Assembly (NCBI GenBank): GCA_910586225.1
Contig: CAJUIL010000045.1
Location: 1 to 21,600, forward strand
Length of the DNA: 21,600 nt
Reading direction: 5' to 3'
From: an uncultured Eubacterium sp.
GTDB lineage: Bacteria; Bacillota; Clostridia; Lachnospirales; Lachnospiraceae
How positions within the stretch are numbered: the first letter of the stretch is position 1; every line of letters starts with the position of its first letter. Positions 15,886 through 21,600 of this stretch are shown here, one piece after another. The notes under the pieces are model-generated. The model did no database searches. It saw nothing but the letters and a program-made list of their open reading frames with translations, and had not been told where the DNA came from. The position numbers were made by a program, and so were the translations under genes.

Positions 15886-17220
15886 ATGAGCGATAAATAT
15901 AAGATCTATATTGCGTTGTTTCTGATGATCTGTCTGATACCTTCTGCGGGCCTGCCTTTTTCCGGCGTGGAGGAATCCTCGGAAAACCGGGAAGCAGCAC
16001 CATCTCCTGAGCTTGTACAGGAGGGAAAGCTGAACCCGTATTTTTTAAGCGACGCGGGAAAATGGTTTGAGGATCATTTTGCTTTTCGGAATGAATGGGT
16101 GACTGCGTATGCGCTGCTTGCGGGGAAAGGGTTTGGCGTTTCCGCACAGGAGCGCGTCATTACAGGGAAGGACGGATGGCTGTTTTACAAAGACTCCTTG
16201 GCTGATTTTCAGGGAACAGAGCAGATGACAGACCGGCAGCTGTTTGATACAGCGCACTCGCTGGCGATGGTGCAGGAGTATGTAAATAGTCAGGGAGCTG
16301 ATTTTCTCTTTGCGGCAGCGCCAAATAAAAATTCTTTGTATGGAGAGTATATGCCGTACTATTACCAGCCGTTCCGCAGGCAGCAGGGAAATATGGAGCG
16401 TTTCATGGACTACTTGGAAGAAGAGCAGGTAAATTATGTGGATCTGTACGAGGTTTTGAAAAATCAGGAACGGATTGTCTATCATAAGAGGGATTCCCAT
16501 TGGAATAACGAAGGCGCAGCAGCGGCAGCAGATGCGGTATTAGCAAAGCTCGGAAAGGAGCACGTATCTTATAGTGACAGGGATTGTGAAGTCCGCAGGG
16601 ATTTTATTGGGGATCTGGATACGATGCTGTATCCGGCAGCCGCAGCGTTGGAGGAAGAAATCTATTATGAGCCGATGCCGCAGTATACCTATCGCGGAGA
16701 GGTAAAAAGCAATTTTGACCCGAAAATACATACAAGCTCCAAAGGACAAGGAAGTCTTGTGATGTACCGGGATTCTTTTGGAAATGCGCTGCTGCCGTTT
16801 TTTGCGGAAGCATTTGAAAACGCGTATTTCTCACGTGCGCTGCCTTATTACCTCCCAGATGTGGAGCAGGAGCGTGCAGATACGGTCGTGATCGAGCGTG
16901 CGGAACGGTTTTTGCCGGATATGGCGAAGGAAGCGCCCTATATGGAAGCTCCAGAGATAAAAAAAGCGCTGCAAAGCGATCCCATCCCCATAGAGGACTT
17001 AGAGATCGCAGCGCAGGGAGCGATGACAAAGATTACTGGAAGAGTACCAGAGGAAGCGCTGACGGAACGATCCAGAATCTATATTATGGTAAACGGCGAT
17101 GTTTGCTATGAAGCGTTTCCGATTTCCCGTGCAGACGGACGGGAAGGGTTTTCTATGCTGCTTGCATCAGAGCGGCTGCAAGGGAAGGAAGACCAGTTTG
17201 CAATGTTTTTAGAAGAATAA
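15886..17220 (+). CDS. AlgJ/AlgX-like (DHHW-type) O-acetyltransferase partner
   Basis: The 444-residue protein has an N-terminal membrane anchor or signal segment (about 6-25) and otherwise lies outside the membrane. The SGNH-like signatures of the AlgJ/AlgX/DHHW family are visible: KDGWLFYKDSLADFQG at 95-110, the Asp-x-His pair in RDSHWNNEG (Asp203, His205) and the nucleophile-type Ser297 in YRDSFGN. These residues accept an acyl group delivered by an MBOAT protein, the product of the preceding gene, and transfer it to a surface polymer. The start ATG 15886 uses GAGAGGG (15872-15878), a copy duplicated by the MITE insertion between the two genes. About 100 residues after 350 form an unassigned beta-rich tail that may bind the glycan. 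Confidence 0.9.
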   Translation: MSDKYKIYIALFLMICLIPSAGLPFSGVEESSENREAAPSPELVQEGKLNPYFLSDAGKWFEDHFAFRNEWVTAYALLAGKGFGVSAQERVITGKDGWLFYKDSLADFQGTEQMTDRQLFDTAHSLAMVQEYVNSQGADFLFAAAPNKNSLYGEYMPYYYQPFRRQQGNMERFMDYLEEEQVNYVDLYEVLKNQERIVYHKRDSHWNNEGAAAAADAVLAKLGKEHVSYSDRDCEVRRDFIGDLDTMLYPAAAALEEEIYYEPMPQYTYRGEVKSNFDPKIHTSSKGQGSLVMYRDSFGNALLPFFAEAFENAYFSRALPYYLPDVEQERADTVVIERAERFLPDMAKEAPYMEAPEIKKALQSDPIPIEDLEIAAQGAMTKITGRVPEEALTERSRIYIMVNGDVCYEAFPISRADGREGFSMLLASERLQGKEDQFAMFLEE

Positions 17221-17244
17221 AATAGGACAAGGAGGAATCGTAAC

Positions 17245-17556
17245 ATGAAGGTAAAAAAGGTAACGGCGGTTATGCTGCTGGCAGCAGTTCTTGCGTCAGG
17301 GTGCGGAACTGATAAAGCAGGATCAGATAAAGCAGGAACAGACAGCGAGGGGCAGACGGCGGATCAGCAGACCTCGGCAGAGAATGAAGGATCAGCCGAA
17401 GAGGAAAGCAGTAAAGAGGAAAGCAGCAAAGAAGAAAGCAGCAAAGAAGAAAGGACAGAGGTAAAGCGGGAAAAATTCGACGACTGCGACGGCAGCGGAC
17501 ATGGTTATGTAGAAATTTACTATTCGGATGGCAGTATGGAAACAGAGGAATATTAG
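17245..17556 (+). CDS. Small acidic lipoprotein with CDGSGHGY motif
   Basis: An AGGAGG site leads to a 103-residue product with a lipoprotein signal peptide ending LASGC (lipidated Cys20). Residues 21-72 are a low-complexity linker rich in Glu and Ser, including three EESSK repeats encoded by 15-bp tandem DNA repeats. The only folded-looking part is the C-terminal 25 residues, DDCDGSGHGYVEIYYSDGSM followed by an acidic end. From memory, a DCDGSGHG-plus-DGT/S tail recurs in small exported proteins of Lachnospiraceae, but I know no function for it. The lipid anchor, flexible arm and displayed tip suggest a surface-held binding or metal-coordinating motif. It is part of the same run of genes as the acyltransferase pair. 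Confidence 0.75.
   Translation: MKVKKVTAVMLLAAVLASGCGTDKAGSDKAGTDSEGQTADQQTSAENEGSAEEESSKEESSKEESSKEERTEVKREKFDDCDGSGHGYVEIYYSDGSMETEEY
17401..17454 (+). repeat. 15-bp tandem repeat within the lipoprotein gene
   Basis: The unit GAGGAAAGCAGYAAA occurs three full times plus nine bases (17401-17454), differing at one or two positions. It is in frame and encodes EESSK. Change in copy number would lengthen or shorten the linker without breaking the frame. Confidence 0.85.
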
Positions 17557-17570
17557 GAGCGTGACAGGAT

Positions 17571-18392
17571 ATGAGAAAGCAAACGAAACAAAAATTTATA
17601 CAACTGCTCGCGGTATCTGTTCTTACGGTTTTCTTATGTGGTGATGTTTCTTATGCAGCACAAAGTCAAAAACCACAGAGCCAGGCGCATATAGCGCAGG
17701 GCATCTGGAAGAGCCGGAACCAGAAGGTGTTTTATTATGAAAACGGAAAAAAGACGGTTGGCTTAAAGGAGATCGAAGGAAAATACTATTATTTTGCAGA
17801 AAATGGCGTACAGCGCACCGGATGGCAAAAGATAGACGGCAGCTATTATTTTTTTAAAATAGCAAATGCTGAAAAAGGGCGTATGCAGGTGTCCAAGACG
17901 ATCAATGGGATCGAGCTGGATCAGGACGGAAAAGCAATCGTGACGGACGCAAACGCTGCAAAGCTGGAGGTGCTTGTAAAGGCTAATGGCATTGTGGAAA
18001 AAGCTGTAAAGCCGGAAATGGAAAAATCCGAAAAGCTGCAGAAGATTTTTGATTACTTGCTAAAGCATTATCAATACCGCGGTTCACCGGAATTTGAAAA
18101 AAGCGAACATTGGGAGCAGGAATATGCCAGAGAAATGTTTGAAGAAGGGCATGGAAACTGTTATGCGTTCGGAGCGGCGTTCGCTTTTTTGGCAAACGCA
18201 GCCGGATATAAAAGCTGCTATGCGGTGTCAAGCGGCGGACACGGCTGGGCGGAGGTAGGCGGAAAGGTTTATGATCCGACTTGGAGCCTGATCGATAAGG
18301 AGCATAGCTATTACGGTGTCAGCTTTGAGCTGAGCGGAAAGGATGGCAGGCCAAATTATAAGAGAGCCAGAAAATATATAGTGAAAATTTAA
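17571..18392 (+). CDS. Secreted choline-binding-repeat / transglutaminase-like fusion
   Basis: The 273-residue protein has a signal peptide (about 1-29, cleaved near SYA-AQSQ), two to three choline-binding-type repeats at about 44-96 (QKVFYYENGKKTVGL, GKYYYFAENGVQRTGW, GSYYFFK) and a transglutaminase-core domain at about 150-245. The triad is Cys197 in EGHGNCYAFGAAFAFL, His224 in GGHGWAEV and Asp235 in VYDPTWSL. It combines in one chain what the genes at 13200 and 13711 encode separately, which supports a shared task: a wall-attached cysteine enzyme acting on surface peptides or glycans. Its start follows the lipoprotein stop by 14 bases. A terminator hairpin follows at 18402, closing the locus. 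Confidence 0.9.
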   Translation: MRKQTKQKFIQLLAVSVLTVFLCGDVSYAAQSQKPQSQAHIAQGIWKSRNQKVFYYENGKKTVGLKEIEGKYYYFAENGVQRTGWQKIDGSYYFFKIANAEKGRMQVSKTINGIELDQDGKAIVTDANAAKLEVLVKANGIVEKAVKPEMEKSEKLQKIFDYLLKHYQYRGSPEFEKSEHWEQEYAREMFEEGHGNCYAFGAAFAFLANAAGYKSCYAVSSGGHGWAEVGGKVYDPTWSLIDKEHSYYGVSFELSGKDGRPNYKRARKYIVKI

Positions 18393-18401
18393 GACAGTAT
18401 T

Positions 18402-18433
18402 TGCAGGTCAGACATTTTGGCCTGCATTTATTA
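18402..18433 (+). terminator. Terminator of the surface locus
   Basis: TGCAGGTCA (18402-18410) pairs with TGGCCTGCA (18418-18426, one G-T pair) around a 7-base loop, followed by TTTATTAG and more T-rich sequence. It lies 10 bases after the stop of the fusion gene. Confidence 0.65.
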
Positions 18434-18757
18434 GTTTAGATTATTTTTATAATTTTTTTATATTCTACTAAATTTGTACAATCATACACCTTTGAAAGAC
18501 ACGAGAGTATGATTAATTATAGAATAGAGAGAAAATGAAAGCAGAGTGAGGAAAGGGAAATATACTAAAAAATACCAAAACAGTGTTCAAATGATACAAA
18601 TAGTACTGGAATAAACAAAGGATTCATGCTATGATATACATGGTGATCGCGCAGCCTGCCTGGGCGGTTGCTTTCATAAAACCGGTTTTGTGTTGCAAAA
18701 GCGTATGCCTGCCGAACGGTTTGTAAGATAAAACAGTATCTAAGGAGGTTGTGGGAA
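18434..18757 (+). promoter_or_regulatory. AT-rich intergenic region with candidate promoter and leader
   Basis: This 324-base stretch holds no gene that I can see; the only ATG frames are under 15 codons. An 8-bp inverted repeat, AATCATAC (18480-18487) with GTATGATT (18507-18514), lies in the AT-rich first half. An extended -10, TGCTATGAT (TATGAT at 18630-18635), with a weak CTGGAA -35 (18606-18611) would start a leader of about 115 bases before the membrane-protein gene. The leader contains the palindrome AAAACCGGTTTT (18678-18689). I do not recognise a known riboswitch in it. Confidence 0.45.
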
Positions 18758-19141
18758 ATGATGTTTGCAAAAGAGAACAGGAAGAAGGGGTTGTCCAGAC
18801 CACAATGCTTGAGTTATGATCTAGATGACTATAAATGGAAGATTGAAGCAGAAATATCAAAAAGAGAAAAAAAAGTAGATTTTGCCATATGGAAGCTTAA
18901 ACGCATGAAGATCATGGAAATTGTAGTCAAGTCGGTAGCTTTTATGTGGGCAATCTTGTGGTCGATTATCTGTATCAGGTGTCTGCTGTCAGCGGATTAT
19001 AAAATATTTGCGTTGTTTACGGCTATTCCAGCGATTGGCTTTTGGGTTTTACTTGCACGTGCGGCAGGATCGATCGGATTGATCGACACGGAGATTGAAG
19101 AGTTACGGAAGGCTGTTCAGGAGCAAAAAGAAGAAATGTAA
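18758..19141 (+). CDS. Small two-helix membrane protein of unknown function
   Basis: AAGGAGG (18742-18748) places the start at ATG 18758 (or the adjacent ATG 18761). The 127-residue protein has a charged N-terminal third with a lysine/glutamate-rich helix (about 25-52, possible coiled coil), two hydrophobic segments at about 56-77 and 82-102, and a charged C-terminal helix (about 108-127, EIEELRKAVQEQKEEM). Both ends are predicted to lie in the cytoplasm. I do not recognise a family. It is convergent with the XRE regulator gene and is transcribed alone behind its own leader, so context gives no functional clue beyond possible association with that regulator. Confidence 0.65.
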   Translation: MMFAKENRKKGLSRPQCLSYDLDDYKWKIEAEISKREKKVDFAIWKLKRMKIMEIVVKSVAFMWAILWSIICIRCLLSADYKIFALFTAIPAIGFWVLLARAAGSIGLIDTEIEELRKAVQEQKEEM

Positions 19142-19147
19142 TATTGC

Positions 19148-19199
19148 ATACTGCATCCGGCCTGCCGGAGAGGAAGCTCTAAGGGGCCGGATGCGGTAT
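19148..19199. terminator. Strong 15-bp hairpin between convergent genes
   Basis: ATACTGCATCCGGCC (19148-19162) pairs with GGCCGGATGCGGTAT (19185-19199), with a single T-G pair. The 22-base loop contains a further GAG-GAAG-CTC mini-stem. It fills the gap between the stop of the membrane protein and the stop of the XRE gene, the usual place of a bidirectional terminator, but neither strand shows a clear T-run after it. Confidence 0.5.
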
Positions 19200-19202
19200 A
19201 TG

Positions 19203-19517
19203 TCAGCGGGATTCCCGCAGACTCCGGTTCTTTTTACGCAGCAGATCGATTAAAGAGGAGACGGTTGTTACGTCTTCTTCGGTAAGCTCTGTAACATCCA
19301 GCCGTCTTGCTGGATCTACACCTAATAAGTAATCAGTACTTACATGAAAGATAGCTGCTAGCTTAACCAGAGCATTTGGAGAAGGGCTGCGTTCCTGGAG
19401 TTCATAGTAGGATACGATTGACTTTGATTTGCCCATAAGTTCTCCGAGCTGCTGCTGCGTTAGACCGGAACGTTTGCGAAGATCTTTTAAGATTTCGCTG
19501 AAATTCGATGACTCCAC
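19203..19517 (-). CDS. XRE-family (Cro/CI-like) transcriptional regulator
   Basis: The 104-residue protein has a helix-turn-helix at about residues 8-62 (ILKDLRKRSGLTQQQLGELM, then KSKSIVSYYELQERSPSPNA and the STDYLLG end common in this family). The C-terminal 40 residues are charged and probably helical, for dimerisation. It starts with GTG at 19517, supported by GAGGTG eight bases upstream on the minus strand. The gene is divergent from the PIN/NYN-like and ATPase genes, and the space between holds several inverted repeats, so it probably represses itself and perhaps those genes. Small single-domain XRE proteins of this kind are common in phage-, toxin- and stress-related modules; there is no further evidence for which. 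Confidence 0.92.
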   Translation of the reverse strand: MESSNFSEILKDLRKRSGLTQQQLGELMGKSKSIVSYYELQERSPSPNALVKLAAIFHVSTDYLLGVDPARRLDVTELTEEDVTTVSSLIDLLRKKNRSLRESR

Positions 19518-19538
19518 TATTTAAACACCTCATTCCAT

Positions 19539-19627
19539 ATTTAGTTTACCCATAATTGCTACAAATAGGGTGTCGAAAACTAAATTAAAATCCCAATATA
19601 GTGTTAAATTGGAAAAACATAGCAATT
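19539..19627. promoter_or_regulatory. Divergent control region with nested inverted repeats (candidate XRE operators)
   Basis: ATTTAGTTT (19539-19547) is mirrored by AAACTAAAT (19577-19585). AATTGCTA (19554-19561) is mirrored by TAGCAATT (19620-19627). CCAAT and ATTGG frame a further imperfect palindrome at about 19593-19612. All lie between the start of the XRE gene and the promoter-like TGGTATAGT at 19646-19654. Binding by the XRE product is inferred from position only. Confidence 0.45.
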
Positions 19628-19645
19628 CCATTTTTTCCCCGAATA

Positions 19646-19654
19646 TGGTATAGT
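19646..19654 (+). promoter_or_regulatory. Candidate extended -10 for the PIN/NYN-like gene
   Basis: TGGTATAGT is a good extended -10 (TATAGT at 19649-19654). The -35 about 17 bases upstream (TTCCAT) is poor. Transcription would start near 19661, just before the miniature mobile repeat, which would then lie in the leader of the gene starting at 19811. Confidence 0.45.
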
Positions 19655-19674
19655 AGGTTTGCCTGTCCAAAATG

Positions 19675-19706
19675 GTAACAGGTCAGCTTGCCTGAACTGT
19701 TACCCC
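19675..19706. repeat. 32-bp miniature mobile repeat with 8-bp target duplication
   Basis: The sequence GTAACAGGTCAGCTTG and its continuation CCTGAACTGTTAC form a palindrome with one mismatch around a short centre; a hairpin spans 19674-19704. CCAAAATG precedes it (19667-19674) and follows it (19707-19714), an 8-bp direct repeat. The palindrome matches the terminal palindrome of the 134-bp element at 15841-15869 with about one substitution. It therefore looks like the end of that element inserted alone, in the 5' leader of the PIN/NYN-like gene. Confidence 0.75.
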
Positions 19707-19810
19707 CCAAAATGCGGTATTTTATGGATATTGGTATTTTTTACCTTGAAAAAGCAAATACTGTCTGGGTACAGGCGAATATCAGATAAGCAGATGAAAG
19801 GATTATCATT

Positions 19811-20632
19811 TTGAAAAGGAAATATTATTTAATTGATACGGAAAATGTAGGCGATAGTTGGCTGGACTTGACGGCGAAGCTGAAACAGAAAGACCGGGCG
19901 ATTGCTTTTTATACGCAGAACCATTCAAAACGATTGGAAGAGTTTTTACTCAGGCAGGTCAATAACCCGCGTATTGTGTGGTTGGAGTGCGCGGTTGGCA
20001 ATAACGCCCTGGATCTGCAGTTGATCGGTGTGCTGGCGTATTTGATTGCAAAGCACCCAAGAGCTGTATTTTGTATTTATTCGAATGACAAGGGATTTCA
20101 GCGGACTGTGGAATTTTGGCAGGATCGAGGCATTCAGATCAGTCAGAAAAGCTCGAATCTGAAAAAAAAGACAAAGAAAAAGGATAAAAAGAAAAATGCG
20201 GCAGTCTCAGCCTGTGGTTATGGCGTTTTAACAGGCCCACTGACCCAAGAGCAGTATGCGGAAGAAATCGCAAGATGTGTTTCGTTTTCCAATTTGAACG
20301 GCTGGTATTGCGCGCTTACTGTGATACTTGGACAGGAGGACGGCCGGGAGTGGTATCAAAAGGTACGGCGGGATTGTCAGCTGAGAGAGCGTCTGTCCAG
20401 GCTGTTTGCGGGCGACAGACACGAGCGGGCGCTGAGTCTGACCGCTCTGGCGCTTTTTGCGCATGGATTGGATGATACAAAGGCGGAGGCGGTATATCAG
20501 GTGATCCGTACGAATAAATATCAGGATTTAAATGAAATCAAAATGGGACTGGACAAGCTTACCGGACAGAAGTCTCCGAATCCTTATTATACGGTAATGC
20601 GGCCGCTCGTATCTTTGCTGAAGGATCTGTAG
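19811..20632 (+). CDS. PIN/NYN-like domain protein (putative ribonuclease)
   Basis: The start is TTG 19811, with AAAGGA (19797-19802) in front; no in-frame ATG exists near the N-terminus and homology begins at once. The 273-residue protein opens KYYLIDTENVGDSW (Asp9, Asn12), followed by NNALDLQLIGVLAYL (Asp68) and FCIYSNDKGFQRTVEFW (Asp93). Spaced acidic residues and the DTENVG opening match metal-dependent NYN/PIN nucleases that cut RNA. A lysine-rich linker (about 118-129) leads to a C-terminal domain of about 140 residues that I do not recognise. The ATPase gene follows after 30 bases. The protein could be an RNA processing enzyme or part of a defence or toxin-like module under the XRE regulator; the sequence alone does not decide. 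Confidence 0.75.
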   Translation: MKRKYYLIDTENVGDSWLDLTAKLKQKDRAIAFYTQNHSKRLEEFLLRQVNNPRIVWLECAVGNNALDLQLIGVLAYLIAKHPRAVFCIYSNDKGFQRTVEFWQDRGIQISQKSSNLKKKTKKKDKKKNAAVSACGYGVLTGPLTQEQYAEEIARCVSFSNLNGWYCALTVILGQEDGREWYQKVRRDCQLRERLSRLFAGDRHERALSLTALALFAHGLDDTKAEAVYQVIRTNKYQDLNEIKMGLDKLTGQKSPNPYYTVMRPLVSLLKDL

Positions 20633-20636
20633 ACGT

Positions 20637-20650
20637 TTTCGTATACGAAA
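20637..20650. promoter_or_regulatory. Perfect 14-bp palindrome before the ATPase gene
   Basis: TTTCGTATACGAAA is a perfect palindrome five bases after the PIN/NYN-like stop. Its last bases run into the AAAGGGG ribosome site (20648-20654) of the ATPase gene, so a bound protein or RNA pairing could affect translation. Such a palindrome can arise by chance in AT-rich sequence. Confidence 0.35.
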
Positions 20651-20662
20651 GGGGATAGTAGG

Positions 20663-21379
20663 ATGAATCAGCAGATTATAGAGGGGATACAGATCAGATG
20701 GGATAAGATCAGTCTGCACAGTTATTTGCGGGACATACCCGTGATCCGTAAGCTTCGGCATCTGGAATTTCACAGCCCGGTTACGTTTTTTGTAGGGGAA
20801 AACGGCAGCGGTAAATCTACGCTGCTGGAGGCGCTTGCGATAGCAGCTGGTTTTAATCCGGAAGGTGGTACAAAAAATTACAACTTTTCTACTTATGATT
20901 CTCATTCAGAGCTGTGCCAGGCTATGAGGGTCGTCCGGGGTATCCGGCAGCCGGCATGGGGGTATTTTCTTCGGGCAGAAAGCTTTTATAATGTAGCAAC
21001 CAAGGAAGAGGAATATGCCAAGCTTGCACCTGTGATGTCTGAGGAGCTGCATAAAAAGTCGCATGGGGAGAGCTTTCTTGCGATCGCACAGAAGCATTTT
21101 CGTGCAAATGGGCTGTACTTGCTGGATGAGCCGGAAGCTGCTCTGTCACCGCAGCGTCAGCTGACGCTTTTGATGGAAATCGACCGCTGTGCCAAGGAAG
21201 CGTCGCAGTTTTTTATTGTTACGCATTCGCCAATCCTGCTTGGCATACCAGGCGCAGAAATCTTGTCCTTTGACGGAGACCGCATCCATCTGTGCGAATA
21301 TGAAGAAACAGACAGCTATCAGGTAACGGAGATCTTTATCAATCACAGAGAGCAGCTTCTGAAAAAATTATTGGAATAG
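20663..21379 (+). CDS. AAA-family ATPase (ABC/SMC-like single domain)
   Basis: The 238-residue soluble protein has Walker A VGENGSGKST at 44-53, a signature-like SHGESF at 133-138, Walker B LYLLDEPEAALS at 151-162 and a switch His188 in FIVTHSP. It is a compact ABC-type ATPase of the AAA_21/OLD-like kind without membrane or nuclease domain. Similar proteins are widespread in Clostridia as small ATPases of unknown task. An AAAGGGG site precedes the start, and the gene is 30 bases behind the PIN/NYN-like gene, so the two are probably translated from one mRNA. Pairing of an ATPase with a nuclease is seen in several defence and repair systems, but no such role is shown here. Confidence 0.9.
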   Translation: MNQQIIEGIQIRWDKISLHSYLRDIPVIRKLRHLEFHSPVTFFVGENGSGKSTLLEALAIAAGFNPEGGTKNYNFSTYDSHSELCQAMRVVRGIRQPAWGYFLRAESFYNVATKEEEYAKLAPVMSEELHKKSHGESFLAIAQKHFRANGLYLLDEPEAALSPQRQLTLLMEIDRCAKEASQFFIVTHSPILLGIPGAEILSFDGDRIHLCEYEETDSYQVTEIFINHREQLLKKLLE

Positions 21380-21600
21380 AAAACTTTGCTATTTTTGACG
21401 TTTTTGCTAAAAAATGACAGAAACTTTGTGTATTTTACTAGAAGTGCACAATGATAATCATAAAAATTTCAATGTTAATAGAAAAATATTCTATGTTTTC
21501 CTCGGAAAAGATTCGTTATACTGTCAATATCAACAAGGGGTACACGCACGGTAAACGCAGGCTTTATAAACTTTTTGTAAATTTGGTGATATCAGTTTTA
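21380..21600. other. AT-rich intergenic sequence at the window edge
   Basis: No gene is visible. A candidate -10 TATACT lies at 21517-21522, with only a weak -35 upstream (TTTTCC region), and may serve a gene beyond the window. The ATPase stop is followed by T-rich sequence (GCTATTTTTGACGTTTTTGC) without a clear GC-rich hairpin. Confidence 0.4.

Noticed and set aside
17401..17454. CRISPR-like tandem repetition
   Set aside because: The 15-bp units are contiguous with no spacers and encode EESSK in frame within a lipoprotein.

Overview
The window reads as low-to-mid GC Firmicutes chromosome, most likely a gut clostridium of the Lachnospiraceae type. This is inferred from gene content (MATE exporter, DUF1846 protein, FtsX-type permeases, choline-binding-repeat proteins, MBOAT/AlgJ-like pair), AGGAGG-type ribosome sites and sigma-A promoters. 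I recognise families from protein sequence only; no database search was possible.

Left part (1-5400) is a gene graveyard. A GC-richer block with three stem-loops (92-235), resembling the oriT/mob region of an integrative element, abuts a heavily frameshifted FtsX-like ABC permease (about 235-1668). An intact LysR regulator (1873-2760, minus) with a good promoter follows, then a fragment of groEL, a broken MarR-type regulator, an intact MATE exporter (3599-4993), and a run of three fragments: cytidylate-kinase-like N-terminus, Phd/YefM antitoxin with a frameshift, and SnoaL/NTF2-like C-terminus.

Middle (5513-7972): an intact DUF1846 protein (minus), a truncated family 2 glycosyltransferase, and a tRNA-Gly(TCC) with its own consensus promoter; the tRNA has no open reading frame over it and is easy to miss.

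Right-centre (8032-18392) is the most coherent block. A response regulator and a one-membrane-segment histidine kinase end at an intrinsic terminator. A separate promoter with 11-bp-spaced direct repeats then serves an ABC ATPase and an 864-residue double-FtsX permease. Downstream and in the same direction lie a secreted choline-binding-repeat protein, a secreted transglutaminase-like protein, an MBOAT O-acyltransferase, an AlgJ/AlgX-like DxH/S protein, a small acidic lipoprotein and a choline-binding/transglutaminase fusion. This looks like a surface-polymer O-acylation and wall-processing locus, perhaps tied to the envelope-stress sensor upstream. A 134-bp structured mobile repeat with an 8-bp target duplication sits between the MBOAT and AlgJ-like genes.

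Right end (18393-21600): a small two-helix membrane protein, an XRE repressor (minus, GTG start), a divergent intergenic region rich in inverted repeats, a 32-bp miniature relative of the same mobile repeat with its own 8-bp duplication, a PIN/NYN-like nuclease (TTG start) and an AAA/ABC-type ATPase. The last 220 bases hold no gene that I can see, only a weak candidate promoter.
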